Of a stretch of 64,000 bases of DNA, positions 8,532 through 18,295 are shown one piece after another (position 1 is the first letter of the stretch; each line of letters starts with the position of its first letter). The DNA is from Ramlibacter sp. (GTDB taxonomy: Bacteria; Pseudomonadota; Gammaproteobacteria; Burkholderiales; Burkholderiaceae_C). Both the position numbers and the translations under genes were made by a program. Location of the stretch: assembly GCA_021323335.1 (NCBI GenBank), contig JAJTCN010000053.1, forward strand, positions 1 through 64,000, read 5' to 3'. The notes under the pieces were generated by a model. It worked only from the letters and a program-made list of their open reading frames with translations, did no database searches and was not told the origin of the DNA.

Positions 8532-9245
8532 CTATCTCGGCGGAATGTTCAACCCCCGCTGCACCGCCGGCCGCGCCACGAAAGCATCCAGCACCCGCTG
8601 CACCTCGGGGAATTCGCTGAACCCGACCAGCTCCCCCGCCCCGTAAAAACCCACCAGGTTGCGCACCCACGGGAAGATCGCGATGTCGGCGATGCTGTAG
8701 TCGTCGCCCATCACCCACTCGAGGCCCTTCAGGTGCCGCTCCAGCACGCCCAGCAGCCGCTTCGACTCCGCCACGTAACGGTCGCGCGGGCGCTTGTCCT
8801 CATAGTCCTTGCCGGCGAACTTGTGGAAGAAGCCGAGCTGGCCGAACATCGGCCCGATGCCGCCCATCTGGAACATCACCCACTGCAGCGTCTCGAAGCG
8901 CGCCGCGGTCTCCTGCGGCATCAGCTGGCCCGTCTTGCCCGCCAGGTAGACCAGGATGGCGCCCGATTCGAACAGCGCCAGCGGCTTGCCGCCGGGACCG
9001 TGCGGATCCAGGATCGCCGGGATCTTGTTGTTGGGGTTGAGTGAGAGGAATTCGGGCGTGGTCTGGTCGTTCTGGTCGAACGCCACCTTGTGCGGCTCAT
9101 AGGGCAGGCCGGTTTCCTCCAGCGCGATCGACACCTTCACGCCGTTGGGCGTGGGCAGCGAATAGAGCTGCAGCCGGTCGGGATGGCGCGCGGGCCACTT
9201 GCGGGTGATGGGGAAGACGGACAGGTCGGTCTGGGGTGCTGGCAT
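8532..9245 (-). CDS. Glutathione S-transferase family protein (YfcG/YghU-like)
   Basis: A 237-residue cytosolic protein with a thioredoxin-like N-terminal domain (LYSLPTPNGVKVSIALEE, PNNKIPAI, ESGAILVYLA) and an all-alpha C-terminal domain (GDDYSIADIAIFPW). The TPNG and NNKIPAI signatures match E. coli YfcG/YghU, glutathione-dependent disulfide oxidoreductases rather than classical transferases. ATG 9245 was chosen because no earlier ATG fits and the next gene diverges from 9294; the longer antisense reading through the type I ABC gene is spurious. No functional link with neighbours is evident. Confidence 0.9.
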   Translation of the reverse strand: MPAPQTDLSVFPITRKWPARHPDRLQLYSLPTPNGVKVSIALEETGLPYEPHKVAFDQNDQTTPEFLSLNPNNKIPAILDPHGPGGKPLALFESGAILVYLAGKTGQLMPQETAARFETLQWVMFQMGGIGPMFGQLGFFHKFAGKDYEDKRPRDRYVAESKRLLGVLERHLKGLEWVMGDDYSIADIAIFPWVRNLVGFYGAGELVGFSEFPEVQRVLDAFVARPAVQRGLNIPPR

Positions 9246-9293
9246 GCAGGCAGTGTGGCAGCGCTGCCGATTTCTTGCACAATCCCCCAACGG

Positions 9294-11072
9294 ATGGCCA
9301 CTCGCACGACAACAACGACACCCGAGCCCAGCGAGCTCAAGGCCGAACTCGTCGCCAGCATGCCCTGGCTGACCCGCGCCGCGGCCTTCGCCCTGGTGGG
9401 CGCCCTGCTCCTGCTCATGCCCAGCTGGTACATGCTGGAGGTGTACGACCGCGCCGTCGGCAGCCGCAGCGAGGCCACGCTGGCCATGCTGACCCTGCTG
9501 CTGCTCGCGGCCCTGGTGGTGATGGAAATGCTGGACTGGGTGGCGGGCCGCCTGCTGCACCACGCGGGCATGCGCTTCGAGCAGCGCCTGGCGCCGCGCG
9601 CCTTCGACGCCTGCTTCGGCGCCCGCCTGCGCGGCGTGGCGGCAGGCGCATTGCAGCCGCTGCAGGACTTGCGGACGCTGCGCGACTTCTTCCCCGGCGC
9701 CGCCGTGCGGGCGGTGCTGGAGGCGCCGATCTCGCTGATCTTCCTGCTGCTGGTGTTCGCCATCCATCCGTTCCTGGGCTGGCTGACCTTCGCGTTCGCC
9801 ATCCTGCAGACGCTGCTGGCGTGGCTGAACGAACGAAGCACCAAGAAGCCGATGGTGGAGGCGGCCCGGGCCGCGCGCGACGCCCAGTCGCACGCGGACG
9901 CCACGGTGCGCAATGCCGAAGTGATCGAGGCGATGGGCATGCTGCCTGCCATCCAGCGCCGCTGGCGCCAGCGCCAGGACGAATTCCTGCGGCTGCAGGC
10001 CACCGCGTCGGACCGCGCGGGCACCTTCCAGGCGGCCACCAAGATGATCCAGCTCATGCTGGGCTCCGCGCTGCTCGGCGCCGGCGCCCTGCTGCTGCTG
10101 CGGCAGGACCTGATCGATGACGGCGCCCTGATGATCGTGGCGTCGATCCTCGGCGCCCGCGTGCTGTCGCCGCTGGTTTCGCTGGTGATGCAGTGGCGCG
10201 GCGTGATCGCCGCGCGCGACGCCTGGGGCCGGCTGGAGCAGGCGCTGGCCGCCGTGCCCGCGCGCAGCCAGGCCACGTCGCTGCCGGCGCCGGTGGGACG
10301 CTTCGCCGCGGAAAGCCTGTCGGTCCCGGTCCCCGGCACCAACATCCCGATCCTGCGCAACGTGAGCTTCGCGCTCTCGCCCGGCGAAGTGCTGGCCGTG
10401 ATCGGCCCGTCGGCTGCCGGCAAGTCCACGCTCTCGCGCGCCCTGATCGGCGTGTGGCCCTCGATGGGCGGCAAGGCGCGCCTCGACGGCGCCGACGTCT
10501 TCACCTGGGACAAGTCCGAGCTGGGCGCCCACATCGGCTACCTGCCGCAAGGCGTGGAACTGTTCGATGGCAGCGTGGCCGACAACATCGCTCGCTTCGG
10601 CACGCCGGACCTGGCGAAGGTCGAGGCCGCGGCGCGCAAGGTGGGACTGCACGAGCTGATCCTCGGCTTGCCCGAGGGCTACGACACGGAGATCGGCAGC
10701 GAAGGCGCGCGCCTGTCCGGCGGGCAGCGGCAACGCCTGGCGCTGGCCCGGGCGCTGTACGGCGACCCGGTGTTCGTGGTGCTCGACGAGCCGAACGCCA
10801 GCCTCGACGAGGCGGGCGAGGCGGCGCTGGCCCAAGCCATCCTGGACGCCAAGAAGCAGGGCACCACCTTCGTCATCATCACCCACCGGCGCAGCGTGCT
10901 GGCGGTGACCGACAAGCTGCTGGTGCTGCGCGACGGTCAGGTGCAGGCCTTCGGGCCGCGCGACGAAGTTCTCAAGGCGCTGCAGGGTGGCGCCAAGGGC
11001 GCGGCGCCCAACCGCCCCGCCGGTGCGCCGGCGCGCATCGAGGCGGGCCCGCCGGGGGAGAAGCGCGCATGA
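9294..11072 (+). CDS. Type I secretion system permease/ATPase, first copy
   Basis: A 592-residue inner-membrane half-ABC exporter of the PrtD/LapB-like group without an N-terminal C39 peptidase domain. Transmembrane helices fill residues about 25-300. The nucleotide-binding domain has Walker A GPSAAGKS (about residue 371), signature LSGGQRQR (about 473), Walker B VFVVLDEPNASLD and the switch histidine in IITHR. The stop overlaps the start of a second ABC gene (ATGA). Two tandem, non-identical half-transporters suggest a heterodimeric pump. A polar proline/alanine tail follows the ATPase domain. It works with the HlyD and TolC proteins encoded next. Confidence 0.93.
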   Translation: MATRTTTTTPEPSELKAELVASMPWLTRAAAFALVGALLLLMPSWYMLEVYDRAVGSRSEATLAMLTLLLLAALVVMEMLDWVAGRLLHHAGMRFEQRLAPRAFDACFGARLRGVAAGALQPLQDLRTLRDFFPGAAVRAVLEAPISLIFLLLVFAIHPFLGWLTFAFAILQTLLAWLNERSTKKPMVEAARAARDAQSHADATVRNAEVIEAMGMLPAIQRRWRQRQDEFLRLQATASDRAGTFQAATKMIQLMLGSALLGAGALLLLRQDLIDDGALMIVASILGARVLSPLVSLVMQWRGVIAARDAWGRLEQALAAVPARSQATSLPAPVGRFAAESLSVPVPGTNIPILRNVSFALSPGEVLAVIGPSAAGKSTLSRALIGVWPSMGGKARLDGADVFTWDKSELGAHIGYLPQGVELFDGSVADNIARFGTPDLAKVEAAARKVGLHELILGLPEGYDTEIGSEGARLSGGQRQRLALARALYGDPVFVVLDEPNASLDEAGEAALAQAILDAKKQGTTFVIITHRRSVLAVTDKLLVLRDGQVQAFGPRDEVLKALQGGAKGAAPNRPAGAPARIEAGPPGEKRA

Positions 11073-12799
11073 CGAGTACCAGCTTGCGCAGCCGCGCCGC
11101 GCACGGCCTCGGCCCCATCCTGCTGTCGTTCCGCCGGGAGTTCATCGCCGTCGGCCTGTTCAGCGGCGTCGCCAACTTGCTGATGCTGACGCCCACCATC
11201 TACATGCTGCAGGTGTACGACCGGGTGCTGGTCAGCCACAGCGAGCTGACGCTGCTGGCCGTGTCGCTCATCGCCGTGTTCATGCTGGCGCTGATGGCCT
11301 TCACCGAATGGGTGCGCTCGCGGGTGCTGGTGCGCATCGGGCTGCGGCTGGACCAGCAACTCGGCGGCCGCGTCTTCGCCGCCGGCTTCAACGCATCGCT
11401 GGCCACCACGGAACAGACCCCCGCGCGGGCGGCCGCCGACATGCTGCAGGTACGCCAGTTCATCACCGGCCAGGGCGTGTTCGCCTTCTTCGACGCCCCC
11501 TGGATCCCGGTCTACCTGGCGGTCGCCTTCATCCTGCACCCGGTGCTGGGTTTCGTGGCGCTGGCGTTCGCCTGCGTGCAGGTGCTGCTGGCCTGGCTGG
11601 GGCACCAGCGCACGGCGGAGCCGACACAGCAAGCGACGCGCGCGGCGACCGATGCCAACATGTACCTGCAGGGCAAGTTGCGCCACGTCGAAACGCTGGA
11701 AGCGATGGGCATGCTGGGCGGCCTGCGCCGCCGCTGGCAGGAACGCCATGCGCTGGCCGTCGGCCGCCATTCCGCGGCGCAGGACCTGGTGCAGAAGGTG
11801 GCGGCGGCCAGCAAGTTCGTGCGCTACACGCAGCAGTCGCTGACGCTCGCGGCGGGCGCCATGCTGGTGATCGCGGGCGACCTCACGCCGGGCGCGATGA
11901 TCGCCGCCAACCTGCTGGTGGCGCGCGCGCTGGCGCCCATCGACGCGATCGTCACCAACTGGCGCGAATTCGTGCTGGCCCGCAGCGCCTATGGGCGACT
12001 GCGCGCCTTGCTGGAGGCCCATCCGGAAGCGGCCAGCCAGGGCGGCCGCGCCGCACCGCAAGGGGCCTTCCAGGTCCGCAAGCTGGTGGCCGCCGCACCG
12101 GGGCGCGCCGCGCCCATCCTCAAGGGCATCGACCTCGACATCCCCGCCGGCCACATGGTGGCGGTGGTCGGGCCCTCCGGCTCGGGCAAGAGCACCCTGG
12201 CCCGCTGCCTGATCGGCGTGTGGCCCGACGCGCAGGGCGAACTGCTGCTCGACGGCGCACCGCTGTCCGGCTGGAGCCGGGCCGACCTGGGCCCCTTCAT
12301 CGGCTACGTGCCGCAGGACGTGGAGCTGTTCGAAGGCACCATCGCGGAAAACATCGCGCGGATGGGTGTGCCAGATTCGCCGCAGGTGATCGCGGCGGCG
12401 CGGGCCACCGGCCTGCACGAAGACATCCTGCGGCTGCCGCGCGGCTACGACACCGCCATCGGCGACTCCGGCGGCGTGCTGTCGGCCGGCCAGCGCCAGC
12501 GCCTGGCGCTGGCCCGTGCGCTGTACGGCGACCCGCCGATCGTGGTGCTGGACGAGCCCAATGCCAGCCTGGACGAAGCGGGCGAGCGCGCCCTGGTGCA
12601 GGCCCTGCAGGAACTGCGGCGCCGCCGCCGCACCATCGTGCTGGTGACCCATCGCCACCCCGCCGTGCAGTTGGCCGACCTGGTGGTGGTGCTGCAGGAC
12701 GGCACGGTGGCCGCCATGGGCAAGCCCCCGGCCCTGGCGGCGCCCGGCGCGGCCGTGCCCCCGGCAGCCCCCGCCGGCGGCACTCCCCAGCCTGCCTGA
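11069..12799 (+). CDS. Type I secretion system permease/ATPase, second copy
   Basis: A 576-residue half-ABC exporter paralogous to the preceding gene. Membrane domain residues about 20-300; Walker A GPSGSGKS (about 368), signature LSAGQRQR (about 470; second Gly of the usual LSGGQ replaced by Ala at position 3), Walker B IVVLDEPNASLD, switch histidine in LVTHR. The ATG overlaps the previous stop by four bases, so the two are translated together. The altered signature could make the two ATP sites unequal. The C-terminus is a Pro/Ala-rich tail. Confidence 0.92.
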   Translation: MTSTSLRSRAAHGLGPILLSFRREFIAVGLFSGVANLLMLTPTIYMLQVYDRVLVSHSELTLLAVSLIAVFMLALMAFTEWVRSRVLVRIGLRLDQQLGGRVFAAGFNASLATTEQTPARAAADMLQVRQFITGQGVFAFFDAPWIPVYLAVAFILHPVLGFVALAFACVQVLLAWLGHQRTAEPTQQATRAATDANMYLQGKLRHVETLEAMGMLGGLRRRWQERHALAVGRHSAAQDLVQKVAAASKFVRYTQQSLTLAAGAMLVIAGDLTPGAMIAANLLVARALAPIDAIVTNWREFVLARSAYGRLRALLEAHPEAASQGGRAAPQGAFQVRKLVAAAPGRAAPILKGIDLDIPAGHMVAVVGPSGSGKSTLARCLIGVWPDAQGELLLDGAPLSGWSRADLGPFIGYVPQDVELFEGTIAENIARMGVPDSPQVIAAARATGLHEDILRLPRGYDTAIGDSGGVLSAGQRQRLALARALYGDPPIVVLDEPNASLDEAGERALVQALQELRRRRRTIVLVTHRHPAVQLADLVVVLQDGTVAAMGKPPALAAPGAAVPPAAPAGGTPQPA

Positions 12800-12826
12800 G
12801 TCGCCTCCGCGTTATCCTGCACCTTG

Positions 12827-14191
12827 ATGTTCCGCCTTCCTTCCAGCCAGACGCCCGAGACGGCGCCGCCCCGCCCGCCCGATGACACCGCCGATCCCGC
12901 CGGTCCGGACGACGCCCGCCGCATCGTGCGCATCGGCCTGTGGGTGCTGGGCATCGGCTTCGGCGGCTTCCTGCTGTGGGCCACGCTGGCCCCGCTGGAC
13001 GAGGGCGTGGCGGCGCCGGCCACCGTCTCCATCGACACCAACCGCAAGTCGGTGCAGCACCTCAGCGGCGGCATCGTGCGCGAACTGCTGGTGCGCGAGG
13101 GCGACCGGGTGCGCGAGGGGCAGCCCCTGCTGCGGCTGGACACGGCGGTGGCCAAGGCCAACTACGAAGGCTCGCGCCAGCGCTACCTGGGCCTGCGCGC
13201 CGTGCAGTCCCGCCTGCTCGCCGAGAAGGCGGGCCAGTCCACCATCACCTGGCCGCCGGAGCTGACGAGCGCCGCCGCGCAGGACCCGCTGATGCGGCAG
13301 ATGATGGACAACCAGCAGCAGTTGCTGGCGTCGCGGCGCGGCGCGCTGGCAGCGGACCTGCAGGGCATCCAGGAATCGATCCGCGGCTACGAGGGAATGA
13401 TCCAGTCGTACCAGGCCATGTCGGAAAGCCGCCGCAACCAGCTGGCGCTGCTGCAGGACGAGCTGAAGAACACCTCGGGGCTGGTGCAGGAAGGCTATGC
13501 GCCGCGCAACCGCATGCTGGAGCTGCAACGGATGGCCGCCGAACTCACGACCTCGCAGGCCGAACTGCAGGGCAACCTGATGCGCTCGCGCCAGGCGATC
13601 TCGGAGCAGCGGCAGCGCGCCATCGCGCGGCAGCAGGAATACCGCAAGGAGATCGAGCAGCAGCTGGCGGATGCCTCGCGCGACGTGATCTCGGAAGGCG
13701 AGAAGCTCCGGGCCGTGGAGAACGATCTCGCGCGCACCGACGTTCGCGCCCCCGCCACCGGGCAGGTGGTCGGGCTCGCCATCCACACCGTCGGCGGCGT
13801 CGTCCAGTCGGGCCAGAAGCTGATGGACATCGTGCCGTCCGGCGAGCTGCTGCTGCTGGATGCCAAGGTCGCCCCGCAGTTCGTCGACAGCGTGCGGCCC
13901 GGGCTGCCGGTGGACATCCGGTTCTCCGCCTTCGCGCATTCGCCGCAGCTGGTGGTGGAGGGCCAGGTGAAGTCGGTGTCGGGCGACCTGATCACCGACG
14001 CCCCGAACACGCCGCCCTACTACCTGGTGCGCGTGGCCGTCACGCCGGAGGGCCTGCGCAAGCTCGGCCAGCGGCAGCTGCAGCCCGGCATGCCCGCCGA
14101 AGTGGTCTTGAAGACCGGCGAGCGCTCGCTGCTGACCTACCTGCTGCACCCGCTGACCAAGCGGGTGGCGGCGTCGATGAATGAGCAATGA
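12827..14191 (+). CDS. HlyD family type I secretion periplasmic adaptor
   Basis: A 454-residue membrane fusion protein linking the ABC exporter to TolC. One transmembrane helix at about residues 37-57 (IGLWVLGIGFGGFLLWATL), a lipoyl/barrel-sandwich half (GGIVRELLVREGDRVREGQP), a long alpha hairpin about 95-290, then the second lipoyl half (DVRAPATGQVVGL) and a beta-barrel. ATG 12827 is preferred over the overlapping TTG three bases upstream. It overlaps the TolC gene by 11 nt. Confidence 0.93.
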   Translation: MFRLPSSQTPETAPPRPPDDTADPAGPDDARRIVRIGLWVLGIGFGGFLLWATLAPLDEGVAAPATVSIDTNRKSVQHLSGGIVRELLVREGDRVREGQPLLRLDTAVAKANYEGSRQRYLGLRAVQSRLLAEKAGQSTITWPPELTSAAAQDPLMRQMMDNQQQLLASRRGALAADLQGIQESIRGYEGMIQSYQAMSESRRNQLALLQDELKNTSGLVQEGYAPRNRMLELQRMAAELTTSQAELQGNLMRSRQAISEQRQRAIARQQEYRKEIEQQLADASRDVISEGEKLRAVENDLARTDVRAPATGQVVGLAIHTVGGVVQSGQKLMDIVPSGELLLLDAKVAPQFVDSVRPGLPVDIRFSAFAHSPQLVVEGQVKSVSGDLITDAPNTPPYYLVRVAVTPEGLRKLGQRQLQPGMPAEVVLKTGERSLLTYLLHPLTKRVAASMNEQ

Positions 14192-15554
14192 GTTGACCCT
14201 GCCGAGCCTGCGTTTCGGGCCGCTGCGCCGCCTGGCCCTCGTCTCCAGCCTGGCGTGCGGCGCCTTCGCGCCGGCGTGGGGCCTCGACCTGGCGCAGGCC
14301 TGGCAGGCTGCGCTGGCGAACGATCCGCAGTACCAGGCCGCGCGCGGCGCGGCCGACGCCACGCGCGAGCGGGTGCCGCAGGCGCGCGCGCAGCTGCTGC
14401 CGAAGCTGGGCGCCACCGCGCAGCTCAATCGCAACAACCTGCGTACGGACACCACCAACTTCTTCGGCCAGCCGGTCACTACCAAGGAGCGCTACACCAG
14501 CACCGCCGATGCGCTGACGTTGCGGCAGCCGCTGTTCCGCCCACAGCTGGCCGCGCAGTTGCGTCAAGCCAAGGCGCTGGTGGCGCAGGGTGACGCCCAG
14601 CTGGACATCGAGCGGCAGCGGCTGGTGATGCGGGTAACCGAGGCCTACCTGGAAGTGCTGCGCGCCGAGGAGCAGCAGCGGCTGCTGGCGGTGCAGCGGA
14701 CCTCGCTCGCCGCGCAACTGGACGCCGCCCGCAAGGGCTTCGCCGCCGGCAGCGGCACGCGCACCGACATCGACGAAGCGCAGGCCCGCCTGGACCTCCA
14801 GGTGGCGCAGGAGCTCGAGGGCCTGCAGGCGGTGGAACTGGGGCGGCGCCAGCTCTCCGCCATCGTCGGCCAGCCGGTCGGCGCGCTGTCCGCCATCGCG
14901 GTGGAACGGTTGCCGACCACGCCGCCGCGGGAAGGCCTGGAGGAGTGGATCGCCCGCGCCGAAGGCACCAGCCCGGAAGTCACCTCGGCGCGCGCGCAGG
15001 CTGCGGCCGCCCGTGAGGCGGTGGACATGGCCAAGGCGGAATTCCTGCCGACGCTGGACGGCACCGCGCAGCTCCTGCTGAGCGACAGTGAAACCCCTTC
15101 GCAGGTCAACAACCGGTACTACCAGAAGAGCATCGGCGTGCTGCTGACCGTGCCCCTGTTCGACGGCTTCGCGACGCGCTCGCGCGTGCGGCAGGCGCTC
15201 GCGGAAGTCGAGCGCGCGGAGGGGCTGCTGCGCGCCGCTTCGCTCGACCTGTCGAATCGCGTGCATCGCGAGTTCCGCGGCGTCACCGAGGGGCTGGCCC
15301 GCATCCGCGCGCTGGAGCAGGCGGTGCGATCGAGCGAGCAGCTGGTGCAGTCCAGCCGGCGCTCCTGGCAGGCCGGCGCGCGCACCTTGCTGGACATCCT
15401 GAACGCGGAGCAGCAACTGGGCACCGCGCGGCGCGACCTCGCCACCGCGCGCTTCAACTACCTGCTCTCGCTGATCCGCCTGCGGGCGCTGTCCGGCGAG
15501 CTGGCGGAGCCGAGCATCGCGGAAGTGAATGGGTGGCTGGTTCCCACGCCTTGA
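14181..15554 (+). CDS. TolC family outer membrane channel protein
   Basis: A 457-residue outer-membrane export duct component. Signal peptide about residues 14-35 (ALVSSLACGAFAPAWG), then two internally duplicated coiled-coil/beta units typical of TolC (AWQAALANDPQYQAAR; AEGTSPEVTSARAQAAAARE). The start overlaps the adaptor gene by 11 nt in another frame, so the four genes form one secretion operon. Downstream are tandem palindromic repeats instead of a simple terminator. Confidence 0.93.
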   Translation: MSNELTLPSLRFGPLRRLALVSSLACGAFAPAWGLDLAQAWQAALANDPQYQAARGAADATRERVPQARAQLLPKLGATAQLNRNNLRTDTTNFFGQPVTTKERYTSTADALTLRQPLFRPQLAAQLRQAKALVAQGDAQLDIERQRLVMRVTEAYLEVLRAEEQQRLLAVQRTSLAAQLDAARKGFAAGSGTRTDIDEAQARLDLQVAQELEGLQAVELGRRQLSAIVGQPVGALSAIAVERLPTTPPREGLEEWIARAEGTSPEVTSARAQAAAAREAVDMAKAEFLPTLDGTAQLLLSDSETPSQVNNRYYQKSIGVLLTVPLFDGFATRSRVRQALAEVERAEGLLRAASLDLSNRVHREFRGVTEGLARIRALEQAVRSSEQLVQSSRRSWQAGARTLLDILNAEQQLGTARRDLATARFNYLLSLIRLRALSGELAEPSIAEVNGWLVPTP

Positions 15555-15598
15555 ACGCGGGGGTCCCAACGCTGGCGGTGAGCGCCGGGAAGTGCCAC

Positions 15599-15679
15599 GT
15601 AGGCTGGCGGTGAGCCCGAAGGCGAACCCCAGCATCGCGCCAAGACCCAGCTGGGGTTCCTGGCGTCACCCCAGCCTAC
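15599..15679. repeat. 81-bp palindromic intergenic repeat, copy 1
   Basis: Starts GTAGGCTGGCGGTGAGCCCG and ends with the inverted CACCCCAGCCTAC; the inner arms CGAACCCCAGC and GCTGGGGTTCC also pair. Copy 2 starts exactly 100 bp later and has the same 81-bp length. Such elements are scattered in Burkholderiales intergenic regions. A partial third unit may precede it near 15570. Confidence 0.85.
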
Positions 15680-15698
15680 GAATACTGGTCACGGCGCC

Positions 15699-15779
15699 GT
15701 AGGCCGGAGGTGAGCCCGAAGGCGAACCCCGGTGACGCGCCACGGGCCCACCGGGGTTCCTCGCGTCACCCCGGCCTAC
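15699..15779. repeat. 81-bp palindromic intergenic repeat, copy 2
   Basis: Same architecture as copy 1 (GTAGGCCGGAGGTGAGCCCG ... CACCCCGGCCTAC) with compensating changes: CTGG in copy 1 is CCGG in both arms here, so pairing is kept. Its last CTAC supplies the TAG stop codon of pgi on the opposite strand. Confidence 0.85.
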
Positions 15780-17314
15780 GGGGAGGCCAGGAGACGGATC
15801 AACGCCGCCGTCGAGGCGTCCACCCCCTCCACATCCCCCGTCCCCAACCGCTTCGCGATCTCCCCCGCGAGCACCTTCCCCAGCTCCACCCCCCATTGGT
15901 CGAAGCTGTCGATGCCCCACACCGCGCCGCTGGTGAACACGCGATGCTCGTACAGCGCCAGCAAGGCGCCGAGCGAAGCGGGTCGCAGTTCATCCAGCAC
16001 GAAGAAGGTGCTCGGCCGGTTGCCCGGGAAGTTCCGGTGGCCCCCCGCATCCGCCTTGCCCTGCATCAGCGCCTGCGACTGCGCGATGGCGTTGGCGAGC
16101 AGCAGTGCGTGATGGCCATCGAGCGCATGGGCCGGCTGCCGCACGGCAATGAATTCCACCGGCACGCGGTCCGTTCCCTGGTGCAGCATCTGGAAATAGG
16201 CGTGCTGCCCATTGGTGCCAGGCTCGCCCCAGAGCACGGGTGAAGTGCCGAAGGCCAGGGGCTGCCCCTGCGCGTCCACGCCCTTGCCGTTGCTTTCCAT
16301 CTCCAGCTGCTGCAGGTAGGCCGGCAGCCGGCGCAGCGCGCTGTGGTACGGCGCGATGCTGCGGCTGCCGAAGCCGTGGAAGTTGCGGTACCAGACGTCC
16401 AGCAGACCCAGCCGCACCGGCAGGTTGCGTTCCAGGGGCTCGGCGCGGAAATGCTCGTCCATCGCATGCGCGCCGGCCAGCAGTTCGCGAAAGCCTTGCG
16501 CACCGATGGCGATGGCGATCGGCAGGCCGATCGCCGACCACAGCGAATAGCGGCCGCCCACCCAGTCCCAGAAACCGAAGGTGGTGGTGATGCCGAACTG
16601 GCGCGCGGCCTCCACGTTGGTCGTCAGCGCCGCGAAATGGCGCGCCACGTCCGTTCCGCCCTGCGCCTCGAACCATGCGCGAGCGGAGCGCGCATTGGTC
16701 ATCGTCTCCAGCGTCGTGAACGTCTTCGAGGCGATGAGGAACAGCGTGCCGGCGGGACGCACGCGCTGGAGCACCGCCGCCAGCTCGTGGCCGTCGATGT
16801 TGGAGACGAAGTGCAGGCGCTTGCCGGCCGCCGCAAAACCCTCCAGCGCGGCCACCGCCATCTGCGGGCCGAGGTCCGACCCGCCGATGCCGATGTTCAC
16901 CACGTCCGTGATCGCCGCGTCGCCACGCACCTGCTCCGCATAGCGCAGCATCGCGTCGAGCGTCTCGTGCACCGCCACCGAATCGGGGTCGGCGGCAACG
17001 CGCGGCGCGCGCAGCAGCCAGTGCTTGACCGCGCGGTCCTCGGTATTGTTGATGCGCTCGCCGGCGAACATCGCGTCGCGATGTGCCTCCAACCCGGTCT
17101 CGCGTGCCAGGGCGAACAGCAGCTGTTCGGTGCCGGCGTCGACGAGGTTCTTGGAGAGGTCCGCGAAAACGTGCGGCGCCTGCTGGCTGAACCGAGCGAC
17201 GCGGCCGGCGTCGCTCGCCATCGCCTCACGCAAATCGAAGGCGCGGCCGGATTGGCCAAACCGCTGTTGCAGCTGCCCCCAGGCAGCCGTCCGGTCGCAG
17301 CGCGTGCGCGTCAT
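15776..17314 (-). CDS. pgi: Glucose-6-phosphate isomerase
   Basis: A 512-residue cytosolic enzyme interconverting glucose 6-phosphate and fructose 6-phosphate. Family signatures are intact: FAGERINNTEDRAV, GIGGSDLGPQM, VGGRYSLWSAIGLPIA and the C-terminal GIDSFDQWGVELGK. ATG 17314 lies 4 nt after the tal stop, so tal-pgi are cotranscribed. The protein ends LLASP and its TAG stop is formed by an intergenic repeat, so the natural C-terminus may have been altered by a residue or more. Confidence 0.97.
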   Translation of the reverse strand: MTRTRCDRTAAWGQLQQRFGQSGRAFDLREAMASDAGRVARFSQQAPHVFADLSKNLVDAGTEQLLFALARETGLEAHRDAMFAGERINNTEDRAVKHWLLRAPRVAADPDSVAVHETLDAMLRYAEQVRGDAAITDVVNIGIGGSDLGPQMAVAALEGFAAAGKRLHFVSNIDGHELAAVLQRVRPAGTLFLIASKTFTTLETMTNARSARAWFEAQGGTDVARHFAALTTNVEAARQFGITTTFGFWDWVGGRYSLWSAIGLPIAIAIGAQGFRELLAGAHAMDEHFRAEPLERNLPVRLGLLDVWYRNFHGFGSRSIAPYHSALRRLPAYLQQLEMESNGKGVDAQGQPLAFGTSPVLWGEPGTNGQHAYFQMLHQGTDRVPVEFIAVRQPAHALDGHHALLLANAIAQSQALMQGKADAGGHRNFPGNRPSTFFVLDELRPASLGALLALYEHRVFTSGAVWGIDSFDQWGVELGKVLAGEIAKRLGTGDVEGVDASTAALIRLLASP

Positions 17315-17318
17315 CGGT

Positions 17319-18266
17319 TCACACCGCCTGCATCAGTTGCTCCAGCTTGACCGCATCGGCCCCGAAGGCGCGGATGCCTTCGGCCAGCTTCTCGGTCGCC
17401 ATCGCGTCCTCGTTGAGCGCCCAGCGGAAGGAAGCCTCGTCGTATTGCACGGCGCGGATGTCGGCGCCTTTCGCCTGCTGCGGATCCAGCGCGCGCTGCA
17501 GCGGCGCATCGGACGAGGCCAGTTGCGCCAGCAGCTCGGGGCTGATGGTCAGCAGGTCGCACCCTGCCAGGGCGAGGATCTGGCCGGTGTTGCGGAAGCT
17601 CGCGCCCATCACCTCGGTGGCGATGCCGAAGTGCTTGTAGTACTCGTAGATCTGCCGCACCGACTGCACGCCCGGGTCGTTGGGGCCGGCCTTGGCGGCT
17701 TCGTCCCAGCCCGCGCCCGCGCTCTTCTTGTACCAGTCGTAAATGCGGCCCACGAAGGGCGAGATCAGCTGCACCTTCGCCTGCCCGCACGCCACCGCCT
17801 GGCAGAACGAGAACAGCAGCGTCAGGTTGGTGTTGATGCCGCGCTGCTGCAGCTTCTTCGCCGCCTGGATGCCTTCCCACGTGCTGGCCACCTTGATCAG
17901 CACGCGGTCGATCGGCACGCCCTCGGCCTGGTACAGCTCGATGAGGCGCTCGCCGCGGCTGTAGGTGGCCATGGTGTCGAAGCTCAGGCGCGCATCCACC
18001 TCGGTGGAGACGCGGCCGGGGATGAGGCCCAGGATCTCGGTGCCGAAGCGCACCAGCAGCCGGTCCATCACCTCGTCGGTGTCCCGGCCGCGGAAGCGCG
18101 TGACCGTTTCCTTGAGCAACGGCGCGTACTCGGGCTTCTGCACGGCCTTGAGGATCAGCGACGGGTTGGTGGTGGCGTCCTGCGGCTGGTATTGCGCCAG
18201 CTGCTTGAAGTCGCCGGTGTCGGCCACGACGGTGGTGAACTGCTTGAGGGCTTCCAGTTGGTTCAT
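17319..18266 (-). CDS. tal: Transaldolase
   Basis: A 315-residue pentose-phosphate enzyme transferring a dihydroxyacetone unit between sedoheptulose 7-phosphate and glyceraldehyde 3-phosphate. Signatures: [21 protein letters not shown] and the Schiff-base lysine Lys125 in [11 protein letters not shown]. The length matches the TalB class. It starts 29 nt after the ABC ATPase stop and is followed 4 nt later by pgi, so an ABC-tal-pgi operon is likely. Confidence 0.97.
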   Translation of the reverse strand: MNQLEALKQFTTVVADTGDFKQLAQYQPQDATTNPSLILKAVQKPEYAPLLKETVTRFRGRDTDEVMDRLLVRFGTEILGLIPGRVSTEVDARLSFDTMATYSRGERLIELYQAEGVPIDRVLIKVASTWEGIQAAKKLQQRGINTNLTLLFSFCQAVACGQAKVQLISPFVGRIYDWYKKSAGAGWDEAAKAGPNDPGVQSVRQIYEYYKHFGIATEVMGASFRNTGQILALAGCDLLTISPELLAQLASSDAPLQRALDPQQAKGADIRAVQYDEASFRWALNEDAMATEKLAEGIRAFGADAVKLEQLMQAV

Positions 18267-18295
18267 GCCCTGATTATCCCGTCCCCGGGCCGTGC

